From: Cucumis sativus
Taxonomy: Eukaryota > Streptophyta > Magnoliopsida > Cucurbitales > Cucurbitaceae
NCBI RefSeq assembly: GCF_000004075.3
Contig: NC_026659.2
Coordinates: forward strand, 25,686,272 to 25,750,271
Direction: 5' to 3'
DNA length: 64,000 nt
In this document: in pieces, positions 40,139 to 51,884 of the stretch
Numbering within the stretch: the first letter of the stretch is position 1
Layout: every line of letters begins with the position of its first letter
Notes under the pieces: model-generated
Told to the model about the DNA's origin: nothing
Databases searched by the model: none
Seen by the model: the letters and a program-made list of their open reading frames with translations, nothing else
Position numbers and translations under genes: made by a program

Positions 40139-41303
40139 TGGTATTTGTAAAACAACATAGCAAAAACATGCAAAATGCTCAAATTTCATCGTATCGAGTT
40201 ATAGCAGTGTGTTCTTTTTTCTTTTCTTAAATTTTAATTTGATGTTTGTTCTGATCTAATGAGTAATGATGACAAGGTTCAATATTCAATCATCAATCAT
40301 CAATCTTTGATGTTATTCAATGAATGGTGTTGAATTTCCGAGTTAGGAATCAAAACTTGTTGAAATCTTTTATCTTGAAGGTTACGGCAACGAAATTAAC
40401 AGATGGTTTTTTGTGTACTTTTGTGTTTTAAAGTAACCAAAGAATGAGGGTTGGAATAAAGACAGAGAATATGATTCTTACGAATAATGAAGGTGGGAGA
40501 ACTCAATTTAAAGTGGATTCATTAGCATTTTTTATTCTTCATAAACATACATTATGATTTCGTTTGGCAGATGAAGGAGATCAATATCTCTCCGTATCTC
40601 TACCAAATAATGCTATCGTTTACTCTAAACATTGTTTAAACCGTTGTAATTTAATTTTTTATTTCATATTAAAAGATCTTACGTATAATTTATCTTCACT
40701 TATATACTCATCATCATTCTCTTATATATTATATACTCATGATCATTCTCTTATATATATAACTAACGTGAGATTTTGGTTGTCTTTCCAGTCTAATGAT
40801 ATGAAATTTTGAGTGATTTCAAAAACAAATGTTATATTATTCGAGAGATAGGTAGAGGTTTTATTATCCATGTCCTATGTTTGGATAAATAATTATAACT
40901 TTTTTATGAGAGAACACTATTTGATCTTGTAATTGTATTTGCTTTAGAAAGAAGAGAAAACAACAAATTTGGAAAGGAAAAAAAACCTTTTCGGTACTTA
41001 GATTTTCCCCAAATATTAGAGTGTTACAATTTCACTCTTAAAATTTGAATTTTTATATCAATTTGGTTCTTAGATCTCAACATTTACACTTTTAATCTTT
41101 ATTTTATACTTATAACATTCAATTTTATTTTTTAGTACAATTTAGAAAATAAACTAAAAATATGGTATAAGGATAAAGTATTTGCAAAAATACAAAAACG
41201 TTGACTAGTCAATTGGAATATATATGTATATATTTAAAAAAAAACAGAATGTAAGTATGTCATTTATTGACTATTAACATCTATTAACAATTGTGACTTA
41301 TAG

Positions 41304-41332
41304 CAACTATCAATTGCTATCATTGATAGTTG
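41304..41332. repeat. Small perfect inverted repeat (11-bp arms, 7-nt loop)
   Basis: CAACTATCAAT and its exact reverse complement ATTGATAGTTG are separated by TGCTATC. It resembles the palindromic blocks inside the nearby MITE family and may be a fragment of one. Confidence 0.6.
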
Positions 41333-41531
41333 TTATTGATGATAGTTTTCAATTCAAGTGAAGTAAGAAAAAGCACTCGTAATAGTATCAAATAAAACGT
41401 TAGCAGTGATGTCAAAAAGAATATACATGTAGAAAACAATCACTTCTCATAATGAAAGTCTTTGATCACTGATATTGATAACAATCTACCGTTAGTGAAT
41501 TTGGGTAATGCAACTAATCATTTTTTTCAAA

Positions 41532-41801
41532 GGGTAATTGTAATGAGTGAACATTTGAGGAATAATAAATTAAGAATATAGCAACATTTAAAATAAATTG
41601 TAAATATAGCAAAATTATCGCTGATAGACTTGTATCACTGATAGACTCGTATGATCTATCGGTAATAGATCATTTTTTACAACATGGTCTATCAGTGATA
41701 GACTCTATCATTGATAGAATTTTAAAATTTTTGCGCAATTTTTAAAAAATGTTTTATATACTTAATTATTTTAATTGAATGGTGAAACGTGCAACTATTC
41801 C
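41532..41801. mobile_element. Mutator-like MITE, second well-bounded copy
   Basis: A 270-bp non-coding element with long, partly worn inverted ends, from GGGTAATTG on the left to CAACTATTCC on the right. The inner match is AATTAAgAATATAgcAACATTT. The interior has CTATCAGTGATAGACTCTATCA palindromic blocks. Flanks TTTTTCAAA (41523-41531) and TTTTCCAAA (41802-41810) agree at 8 of 9 bases, consistent with an aged 9-bp duplication. Confidence 0.65.
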
Positions 41802-43324
41802 TTTTCCAAACCTTCAAACATTTCTTATAAATTTGGGTTATGGACAGACCGATGAAAGGCCCAAATTCCAATCTGAAAGCCCACTAAATTCCTCACTTCG
41901 TCTGGCCCACGTTTCATAACGATAAAACACATTAAAAATTCTCCACGTATTTCTTCCTTTATTTATTTAATTTCCATATTCTTTTCCTATTTTCTTGTTT
42001 ATTTATTTATTATATATATGATTTTCTTAATATTATATTTTTCAATATCTGTGTTTCCCTTGCACCTCGTTTTTATAATATATACTATATAGATTCAAAA
42101 TTTTACTACATTCTCATTTCTCATATACTTAGGGTAAGTTTCAAATGTATATTTTTAAAAAAATTACCATTTTTACTCCTACATTTTAAATTATTTCAAA
42201 ACAACCATTTGTTGTTATTATTATTATTGGTTAAAATGAAAGTAGAAATGTGATATAGTGACATGGTCAGAGGTACAAATAAATATGAGTTACAAGTTCT
42301 ATTTACACTCACCAAATCATTTGGTAGATTTTAATTATACTTCAATAATTTCAAAGGGTTTTATTTTGATCACTAATCCTTAAAGTCTTTTTAAAGTAAC
42401 CATTCCCTATAACTTTTTTTATTTTTTTTATGAAAACAAAGGTGGAAATGTGCACTCCTACTGTATGTCAGCTGGAAAAGAAAAAAACTACTTTTGAAAT
42501 TTATTGACATAATTAAAACTTTGCTCCAAATTAAACTAAAGAAGATTTGGTAGAATTTAGTTGGACAAAAATATTTCCATAAATATCACAGACATTCTAA
42601 TTGTGTTCTACACCATTTTGTTATTCAATTTGGATGCTATTTGAAACAAAAGTTATAAATCTCTTACCACGAAACTTATTTGAAAGTTATATGGAGGATT
42701 TTTAGTCTTGATATATTAGTTGAGTTGAATGTGAATAACTGATTAACGAATGGATGGGTCTGGGTTGTATCTTTCATTTGGTGTTTGAGAGAGGCGAATG
42801 GGGCAAAGGCAACACATCGTCTCACTAGTGCTGTGATGTATTATTTATCTTCTTCCCTATTTGTGTGAAGATTCTTTTGATTGGTCTAATTGGTTCTCCT
42901 TTGCTATCTTGTTGAGGCTCGTGTATTGCATTTCCTTTTTTAAAAAAACGAACGAACAAGCAAAAATGAGCTAAGCTTATTAGTGATGGATCCAACCTTT
43001 TTAGAGGTTAAAGATTTGATCTTCATGCTCATAGTTCAAAGGGGGGAAAGTGAAAAAAGAAGAGAGTGGTGGTTAAGAATTGTCCTTTTCTTTACACAAA
43101 CAAATCATTGAACTTCTCAGTAACTGTAAGAGCAAAAGACAGAGCCGTACTCTTTCAAAATCAAAACTACCAATAAGAAGAAGGAAATTGCCAGAATTTT
43201 CTTCATCTCTCATTTTCCAGTTTTCGAATATTATTCTCTTTCACACCATTTACGGTTATGGGTAGCTTTCATTTGAACGATTTGATTCCATGGTTTTCTG
43301 TTTCTCTTCTGATTGGTCAGTCAA

Positions 43325-43326
<2 letters not shown>

Positions 43327-43358
<32 letters not shown>
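43327..43358. repeat. CT microsatellite in the probable bHLH 5' leader
   Basis: About 16 CT repeats lie 150 bp upstream of the bHLH start codon. Pyrimidine dinucleotide tracts are common in plant 5' leaders; no function is claimed. Confidence 0.9.
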
Positions 43359-43364
<6 letters not shown>

Positions 43365-43505
43365 CTTCTTAAAGCAACATCACATTTCTGTTTTCAAAAA
43401 CCAATTCTGATTTTCCCCTTTCTGAACCAAATGTTAGTTACCCTTTTCTTCTTGTACTTCATCTTGTAGAGTCAGTTGAGAAGAAGGAATCGAAAGCCAG
43501 AGACA

Positions 43506-46002
43506 ATGAGAAGCTTTGAAGAAGCTCTGGAATTTCTCAGGCCTTTAGTAGAGATCAAACTTTGGGATTACTGCATTGTTTGGAAATCAAGAGATGATGA
43601 TTCTTTAAGGTTTGTATATTTGATTTCATGGGAAAATGGTGTGTTTTAACATCTTAATGGAAGTGGCTGCTGTTTGTATTGTAGGTTTATCGATTGGGTT
43701 GGTTGCTGCTGTAGCGGTGGAGTTTCTGGTGCCGGTGGGAAGGAGGAAGCTGGAGAGACGATACCGGCTGCGCTTTGTAAAGATACTCGATTTCGACATT
43801 TTAGAAGGACAAACGCTTGCCAAGCACTTGCTCAGTTTCCTTCTTCAATATCATTAAACACTGGGTAGCTATACTTCGAACTTAGAACTTAGAACTGTTC
43901 ATTAATAATGGTGAAACTGCTGAAACTTTTTATGTTTGTATTGGGATTTTGTTGCAGGGTTCATGGTGATGTTTCGATTTCGAATCAACCCATGTGGCTA
44001 ACAAGTGGTGAAGTTTCTTATTTTTCAAGTTTTTCACATGTGGGTTCGCTTTTCTTTTTCATTTTTCTCTCAATTTGGTAGCAGCATTTGGTTGGTTGAT
44101 CTTCATTAAGTTCTGTGTCGAATGTCGTTTTTATTTGGCAGGAGTTGACTGGAACTCGAGTTCTGATTCCAGTTTCTGGTGGCATTGTGGAGCTTTTTGC
44201 TACAAAACGTGTAAGTAGCCTTCAAAAGTTTTCATCTTTCACCCCTAACCTCTTTTTGCAAAGTGTTATAATAATTCTTTTCAACCCTTTTTGGCTGAAA
44301 TCGACCATTTAAACAATGATTTAGCTTTTTTTTTCCCTCGCACATCCAAACTATCGATTTTACTTGCCGTGGAATCTCTGCCAAGATAAAAGTGTATATA
44401 AACTTTCCGAAATCTTACCTATAATCTTTTTCCAAATGAAAGATTTTCAAAAGTACAATACTTTTCATATTTATGATGTCAAGAGTGAAAAGTCGATAGT
44501 TTGGATGTGTTTTTATTTGAACTCGGAGTCGGTCCCAACTAGGAAGGATCGAGAAAAACAATAATAACAAATTGTGAGAGAAAGAGTGCTAGCTGTGAAA
44601 GGTAAAAACTTCCGAAGGCTATTTCTTTGACAATTTTCATTAGAACGTGGATAAATTAAAATATTCTCTTTATACTTTTGGGTGCAATGTCTATCAGATG
44701 CCAAGAGAGGGTGAGGTTATAGACTTTGTAATGGCTCACTGTAACTTCTCTCTGGGGCAAGAATTTGAAACAGAGAGTGCATTGAATGCTGGACTCAATG
44801 AGAAGATACTTAATTCATCTACCAAATACTATTCACTAAACTGGCCTGATCCTCAGGCCATCCTTGGTTTCAAATCCAAATTAGAAACTCTTCCTTCAGT
44901 ATCTCAGTCCAGCTCCTTTCCTGGCTGTGGTGAAGGATCATCCAGTGGCTCAAAGCCTTCACCTGGACTCTTCAACCAACCAATCCGCACGTCTTTTGAA
45001 TCGAAAGCGGGGATGCGCCAAGAAGATTTGCTAGAACAACAGAGGAATGTGGTTTTGGATCATTCGAAGATCTTGCAGAAAGATGAAGCCAAAACTGGAG
45101 AGAAACAAGAAAAGGAAGTTTACAAATCCAAGAATCTCATGACAGAGAGGAGGAGAAGAAACAAGATTCGTGATCGTCTTTACACTCTACGTGCTTTAGT
45201 TCCTAATATATCCAAGGTTCAAACTAATTATCTAATACCCATATGCTGAATTTGTTTACATATGTTTATTAATCTTCTGTTTTTATTTTGATGGAACAAC
45301 TCACTCTTAGATGGATAGAGCATCAATCATTGTGGATGCTATCGGCTATATAAGAGAGCTGGAAGAGAATGTGAAAAGCCTACAAAATGAGCTCATTCAG
45401 TTGGAGCACAAGGATTGTCAAAAGAACAAACACTTGAAGGTTTCTCCATTAGAGAAGACAAATGATGACATTAATAGTTGGCCTTTCGTTCAGGATGATC
45501 AACCTATGTTTATCCTTGATGAGGAGAAGCCTATGGAGGTAGAATTTTTAACACCTTTTTCTCAAATAAACATTCCCAATGAAAAGAAAGAGTGTTCATT
45601 TTTGTTAAAATGTTGTTAGGTGGAAGTCGAAGTGATGCAAATTAATGAAAGAGATTTCTTAATCAAGCTATTCTGCAAGCGGAAACAAGGCGGTGTAGTG
45701 AGCTCGATTGAGGCGATGGATTCGTTAGGCTTGCAGGTTATTGATGTCAATATTACAACCTTTGGGGGTATGGTCCTCAACATTTTCCATGTTGAGGTAA
45801 CATTCATTTGTGTTTAGATACCCAAGTATGGAATATTCTAAGTTTTCAAAAACACCATTATTACCTTAAACTTCAGATTTTACAATTCTAAAGGAATTTC
45901 TTTTCTTTTAAACTGATTGGTTTTCTGTTGCATGTATAGGCTAATGAAAATGACATTCAACCAAAGAGATTGAGAGACTCACTGATCAAGCTAACAAGCT
46001 GA
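43506..46002 (+). CDS. bHLH transcription factor, bHLH90-like
   Basis: Eight exons (43506-43609, 43685-43864, 43958-44039, 44142-44210, 44698-45216, 45311-45538, 45620-45796, 45940-46002) give 473 residues. Residues 1-145 form the bHLH-MYC N-terminal interaction domain (LRPLVEIKLWDYCIVWK, FIDWVGCCCSGG, ELTGTRVLIPVSGGIVELF). The bHLH domain is at about 290-345: KNLMTERRRRNKIRDRLYTLRALVP, then MDRASIIVDAIGYIRELEENVKSLQ, with the Glu and Arg residues needed for E-box contact. An ACT-like C-terminal domain (about 395-453) follows. The TERRRRNK..DRLYTLRALVP signature resembles Arabidopsis bHLH90 more than the related ABORTED MICROSPORES factor, which typically has AERKRRKKL; this comparison is from recall. 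Exon 3 ends at a less common GTGGGT donor, supported by phase. Intron 4 holds an inverted-repeat element. Confidence 0.88.
44341..44509. repeat. Inverted-repeat element in bHLH intron 4 (possible MITE)
   Basis: Perfect 17-bp arms, CACATCCAAACTATCGA (44341-44357) and its exact reverse complement (44493-44509), bracket about 135 bp of AT-rich DNA. The CA..TG ends are compatible with a hAT-type MITE, but I found no matching 8-bp flanks. Confidence 0.6.
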
Positions 46003-46628
46003 GAAATCAGGCAATTAGAAATAGGCTGTAGAAAGGGAGAGTGTTTATAACCGTAACTCGACGATATCATGGTGGAAAGGGCAATGGATTGTCCAAAAGT
46101 TGCGCTGTATAATCACCTGCATCAGTGACATTAATCTACTTGAGCTAGGAAACTTGTTATTTCATCAAATGAGCCAAGGAAATATCATTTTCTTTTTTTT
46201 GAATATTTATGAACTGAAAAGGCTAAAAGAACATTTTGTTTTCTATGGGGGGGAAGTGAAGTATACTAAGGAAATCTGTGAATGCATAACATAATTGGTA
46301 GACACAAGGAAAATATAAAAACAGCATAAAGTGGTCAAAATTTAAAATGCAATACATATAACAAACCACAGCATCACCAGAAATAGAATATATTGATCCC
46401 TCGTCAACCTTTTCTTAATTAATGACATAATACAAATGGTGTTCATTAGTTGGAGTTCAAATGTAAGATTTCAAATCACTATTTTCCACCTCCTTAGTCT
46501 AGAAGGATGAATAAGTTTATGAAAAAAAAAAAAAAAAAACAAAGCGAACAACTACGACAAAAATGGGAGAAAAAGAAAAATGAAAGAAGCTTTACACATT
46601 ATTTACGTCTTGTTTATGTATCATCAGA
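46003..46628. other. Convergent 3' regions of bHLH (+) and PERK (-) genes
   Basis: A short intergenic gap between tail-to-tail genes. It contains both 3' UTRs and an 18-nt A run near 46523-46540. No other feature was recognised. Confidence 0.6.
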
Positions 46629-49600
46629 TTAGAATTGTCTACCGCCAGGGTGATTTTGTGGTGTCACAGATCCTCCTTTAAAAGCTTGAGTTTCTGATTC
46701 ACCACTTGAGTTATTCTGGAATCTCCACGATGCACGACTTGCATTCATTTCTCCGGAATTGTATTCACTACTGTAACTGTCGTAGTCGAAGCTGTCTGTA
46801 CCGAGTGCCATTCTTCTGAATCTAGAAATATCTTGATTGTATTGCCCAGAATCATATATGGTGCTTTGCCCATATTTGACACCATTGGAGAGGTCAGACA
46901 TGTCACTTTCAATGTCTATTGCTCTCACCACCTATTCACCAAAATACTATTAGAAAAGAGCTTGTTGAAATGAAATGGAGTTTGAATGGAATTAAGTTAA
47001 CCTGAACCATGCGAGGCCTTTTAGGAGCCGAATGACGAACGCAGGCAGCTGCCGCTTCGATCATTCTGAACATTTCGCTTTCCACATACTGTTTTCCAAG
47101 GCGTGGATCTACTAATCCGTCAAACTCCCCAGTTTCAAGGGCGTGCAGAAGGTGAGGACGAGCCTGGGACATTCGTAATAAGATAGAACATTGTTAAATC
47201 CGTTCAAGTGTATTTCAAACAAGATGAAGAAACGTCTTTAACATCTAAAATTTAGTATATAAATATAACGGAAAATGGAGGAGAAATTTGAAAAGTTTGT
47301 TCATTTATTTGCATACCCATTCGACCAAACTCTCATCCCCCAGGGGCTGAGTGGAATCAACAGGCTTACGACCTGTTATAAGCTCAAGAAGCACAACCCC
47401 AAACGAGAATACATCTGATCTGTCTGTCAATTTCCCACTTGATGCATACTCGGGAGCCATGTATCTGCAAGTTATTGAAACACAAACGATGCATATTAAA
47501 AAGAACGACAACGGCTCAAAGAATTGTTCTTCAAGGAGCAAATGTCGAGTTAACCCACCCAAATGTCCCCATGACACGAGTGGAAACGTGGGTATTTGTA
47601 TCGTTTGTCAGTTTCGCAAGTCCAAAATCTGCAACCTGTGTTTGAAGTTGTCCGTCGAAATCGGAATCAGAGACTCGTGAAACAAGAAAATAGCACGTAT
47701 GTTTTCAAAATTATAAGAAGAAATTGATCTGGACATACCTGCGCCTCAAAAGCGTCGTCCAGCAAAATGTTGGCTGATTTGATGTCTCGGTGGATAATTC
47801 TGGGATGGCCTATCAACAGAGAAGCAAAAAGATACAGGGAGTTAGTAAAGTATATCCGTCTCAGTAACATTGAAACAGTTCAATTCAATAAAACTTTTTG
47901 AACTTAGATGTGTACTCACAATCTTCATGAAGATATGCCAAACCCTTTGCAGATCCTAAAGCGATTTTGAGTCTTTTGGACCAATCCAGCACGGGTACTC
48001 CTTTACCTGCCAAGAGAAGTCAAATATTTTCAACATCAAACACAACTCAAAATCTATCTTACAGTAATGGTGGAGCTCAAGGATAGGTTCCATACCGTGG
48101 AGATGATGCTCAAGAGTCTTATTGGGAACAAACTCATAGATGAGCAATCTATGACGCTCGGCGACGCAATAGCCCACTAAAGACACCAAATGTCGATGAT
48201 GAACACGACTGATGATCTCAACTTCCGCCTTGAATTCCCTCTCCCCCTGTCCACTTCCCGCCTTGAGTTGCTTCACAGCCACAGTCTTCCCTTCTGGAAG
48301 CCAACCCTGATAAACACATCCAAACCCACCTTCCCCAAGAATGTTTTGACGCGAAAATCCAGATGTAACCTCCATTAATTCTTCATAGCTAAAGTAGAAC
48401 TTGGCACTGTTTATCACACTTGACTCCATTCCACTGCCACTGTATCCTGTTCCTTTTTGACTCCCAAAGCTATTTCCAAGGGGAGTATGTGGGACTTGAG
48501 TGTAGAAGCCTTCAGAAGAACCAGAGTTGCCCCCGTGTTCTTGTGGATAGTAATTTCCATCTAACATATAATAAAATTTGCATAATCCAGATCAGAAACA
48601 TAACATCTAAAATGAAGAACAGCAAGCTACTATTGGATACTTCCAAGTTTCTTTAATACCTGCTTTCACACAAAAGTTTTTTGGAGGCATGTAGGGGCCG
48701 GTGTACATCTTTCCCCGTCTTTTCTTCTTCCTTGAGAACACAAAAATCACAGCAAACAAAGCGATTACAAAAACTCCAGCAACTGCAGCACCGACTGCAA
48801 CATCAGTGTGACTACGTAAACCAGTTGATGGTGCATTGGACTGTCCTAATGGTGATTTCACTGGCGTTGAGTCGGAGGAATGAGGTGAGTTGTTTGGAGT
48901 GCTAGTGGATGTGGCTGTGGGAGGTGAAAGAATGTTAGACTCTGATGTGGGAGTAGTTATTGTTCCTTGATCAGGTGAACTTGGAGTTTGTTTTCCCGTT
49001 GCTGGGTTTGCACCTGGTGAAGGAATCACAACTGGATTTTCTGATGGAGGAAGAGGATTCGTCGGTGTAGATGGTTGAGTCTCCTCGGGTGTATTAGGTG
49101 CCTGAATGGCGCTTTGATCCACGGGAGTAGAGGGATCTTTCTCAGATATTGGAGAAGGTGGACTTCTTGGAGGTGCTTGAGATGCTTTTGCAGTCGGAAC
49201 AGGGGAGGGTGGAGGATCAACGACGCCAACCACGGACGGGTCTTGAGGAGGCGGTGGCGAAGGCGGTGGTGGACGAGGCGACGGCGGAGGAGACAGTGGT
49301 GGCGAAGCAGAGTCTTCAGGCGGTGGCGATGGAGTCTCGTCGGAATCATTTGAATCGGAGCCGCCAGTAGGAGCCGGCGGTGTAGTTCCAGGATTTGGAG
49401 GAGCTGGAGGCGAGGAAGATGGCGAAGATTCACCGTCGATAGGTGGAGCTTTAATTGCGGATGGAAAAGTCGACGGCGAAGGACCATTAGATTGATTCAA
49501 TGTCAACGATGAAATATCATCTGGCACCGGTGACGGTGGAGTAGAAGGTGAAGGAGGAGGAGAAGAAGAGTCCGAAGAAGGAGAAGGAGGAGGAGGAGGA

Positions 49601-49683
49601 GAAGAATCCGAAGCTTCAGGCGGCAAACTTGAATCTGAAACAGAATCCGATGAAGGAGAAGAAGTATCGTTTGAAGAAGACAT
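46629..49683 (-). CDS. Proline-rich receptor-like protein kinase (PERK family)
   Basis: Eight exons in transcript order: 49683-48660, 48560-48096, 48006-47920, 47809-47739, 47635-47559, 47464-47317, 47163-47002 and 46931-46629. They give 778 residues. An extracellular region of about 290 residues is rich in Ser-Pro-Pro runs, like extensins, and may contact pectin in the wall. It has no classical signal peptide, which is usual for PERKs. One TM helix (about 295-316) and a KKKRR stop-transfer follow. The kinase (about 411-690) has GEGGFG at 417-422, [21 protein letters not shown] with Asp534, DFG at 552-554 and the activation/APE region [25 protein letters not shown] and DFG are intact, so it should be active. 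PERKs act in growth and wall-sensing signalling. The subtype cannot be fixed. Confidence 0.95.
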
Positions 49684-50270
49684 TATTCTTCTTCTCTCAC
49701 AATTCTCCTCCTCTTCCTCTTACAATCCTCAGCTATTTCCAGCCTCTCTCTTACACAAGTCTCAAATTCAAATTTCAACACCACTCCGCCAGATTCTTCA
49801 TCCTACATGAACTCTTTTCCCTGTCTCATTTCTTATAGATCCCTACTTCTATTATCAGCATCATTACACTCAATTTTTTTTTTTTTTTTTTTGAAAAAAC
49901 AACAGCAGCAACAACAACAACAAACAAGAAGGTCGTTTCAAGATTTCAGCAATGGCAGAAACAAAAATCAGGCGATGATTGAAATGAAACAAAGAAAAGT
50001 GAGGAAGATTACATTTGCTCAAATCTTGGGAGAAACGATGGGGAAGATGAGAGACTCCACGTGAACCATCAATGGAACTCCAAAATTTCTGGGAATCATA
50101 AATTTCGGGAGGTTTTAGGGTTATAACAGAAGGAATGGAAGAATGAGAGGAAGGATAATTATGGAGGACGGTTAAAATCGGATGGTGTTTGGTGATGGGA
50201 TTGAGTTATTGAAGATGAAGAGTTGAGAAATGGCGGAGTGTTCTAATTCCTTGCAATTCGGGCTACCGCC
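49684..50270 (-). promoter_or_regulatory. Leader and promoter region of the PERK gene
   Basis: On the minus strand the DNA upstream of the ATG is purine-rich with a long A run and a GTT/GCT repeat (49880-49925), then balanced sequence to about 50270. No clear TATA box was found. A 5'-UTR intron cannot be excluded. Confidence 0.4.
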
Positions 50271-50617
50271 AAATTCAAAACTATATTTAATTTCCTTTTT
50301 AATTATACTTACATTTTTTTTTTTTTTTGTATTTTTCTTTAACTATAGGTGTCCTAAAATCATACTTTTCAATTTGTAAAATATTTATTTTCTTCCTTTA
50401 CTATTATAATATTAATTAAATTGGATTAATAAATTTAATCTTTGGTAAAAGAATAATTAATAATTCCAAGTCACTACGAAATTCTTTTCAAGTCAATTTA
50501 GATACTTGAAACTTAAGTTAGATTCCTGAAAATTAATAATTGATTATAGACATTAAATTAAATTATCTAAAATTTTAATATTATGTCAAATATATTTAAA
50601 GATTTTCAAATAGGATA

Positions 50618-50765
50618 ATTATAATGATGAATTTTAGAAATAATAATGAAATGTATAATAATATTTTTAAAAAATTATAAATATAATAAAATCTATCATT
50701 GTGATAGACTCTCACGATAAATTATAATAATAGACTTTATTATGTTTGCAATTATTTTACATCTA
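50618..50765. mobile_element. Degraded relic of the GATAG-rich MITE family
   Basis: Shows GGATAATTATAATGATGAATTT, AAATATAATAAAATCTATCA, TGATAGACTCTCA and TTTGCAATTATTTT in family order. Edges are uncertain. Confidence 0.35.
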
Positions 50766-50998
50766 GGAGTTGAAAGTGTAAATTAAATTATGGAGCTTTT
50801 TAGAGATCGAACTGGCAATTTCTTAAATATAATTTATCTATTAACCTTATAAATAAGGGACACTTGAAAAATGGCAAAATAAGATATAATAATTAAATTC
50901 ATAGCACACACTTTATTATTTGCGAAAATAGCAAAAACAAAGTTCAACCCACACATTAAGAAATAAAATGTCACAAATGTCCTCGTTACTAATATTTC

Positions 50999-51345
50999 TT
51001 TGATACACTTTATACACGTATGATACACATAATACACGTTGATACACTTGATACATTTGATTGATACACTTGATGCACTTGATACTTTTTTATACACTCG
51101 ATACATTTTTACGCACACCTGAAACATTACTAATACATGTTTGATACACCTGATGCACTACATATACATTTAGTTTTTTTCACTTATATAATTGATTGAT
51201 TACACTTGATATACTATTAATATACACTTGTAAATTTGGTTTATATACTTGATAACAGTTCACTTTACTGATATGCTTTAACAATATATTATTGATATAC
51301 TTGATAATGATACACTGAGTTATATCATTCATATACTTGATAATA
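50999..51345. repeat. Degenerate short tandem repeat based on GATACACTT
   Basis: At least fifteen copies of a 9-10 bp unit, GATACACTT or a variant (GATGCACTT, GATACATTT, TATACTTGATA), are spread over about 350 bp with irregular spacing and more decay toward the right. It is too degenerate and irregular for a CRISPR array and resembles an old minisatellite. Confidence 0.7.
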
Positions 51346-51884
51346 TTCTAATGAACTGCATAAAATTTAAAAAAATGAAAAATCACGTAGTAAGTATATT
51401 AACAAACGAATACGTATAATATAAGTATATCACAACACTGATATACAAAACTAAGACAAACTAAAACCAAAACAAAATTAATGTAAAAAAATAAGATAAA
51501 ATAATTTAGAATCAAATTCAACTCAAAATACACATCGAAGAAAGTAAAAAAAAATCACAAATAAAGTTAAATTACTCAAATCAACAACTATTATATTTCA
51601 TATTACAATTATTGTATTATTAATATTCTAAAATTAAGATTAAGACAAAAATAATAAATATTTTTTATAGTATAAGAATAAACAAATAATTAGAGTCTTA
51701 AAAAAGTGGGAGAATAAATAAATGATGAATATGACATTAAAAATAGGAAGATAAATAAGTTATTGAAGAGCAGTTTGTGAATAATAACAAATTTAAGATG
51801 GAGAAGTGAGAATTTTGTCATATTTGTAACATTTGTTAAAAATCTAAAACAATGTGTTATAATTGTTATATCATATTCACATAA

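Larger units (their letters stand above)
40139..43505. other. Intergenic, membrane-protein gene to bHLH gene
   Basis: A 3' UTR, AT-rich DNA, one small perfect hairpin (41304-41332), one bounded Mutator-like MITE (41532-41801), and a CT microsatellite in the probable bHLH leader. Open frames at 40564-40812 and 43080-43265 lack recognisable features. Confidence 0.5.

Noticed and set aside
39491-40189. Open frames on the minus strand across the poly-Gln gene, including a Leu-rich one
   Set aside because: Antisense of the CAG run and Gly/Asn-rich region. The plus-strand frame has the TM helix and coherent protein features.
43080-43265. Open frame ahead of the bHLH gene considered as an upstream exon
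   Set aside because: The bHLH N-terminal domain is complete from the ATG at 43506, and no in-frame splice link was found.
48681-49683. Several long overlapping open frames on both strands opposite and within the first PERK exon
   Set aside because: They are shadows of the Ser/Pro-rich coding region, whose biased codons remove stops in other frames. Only the 49683-start frame links to the kinase exons.
50834-51127. Minus-strand open frame with repeated Cys-Ile-Lys units
   Set aside because: Produced by translation of the degenerate GATACACTT array; not a protein gene.
50999-51345. Possible CRISPR-like array
   Set aside because: Units are only 9-10 bp, degenerate and unevenly spaced, with no spacers of constant length, and the DNA is plant nuclear.
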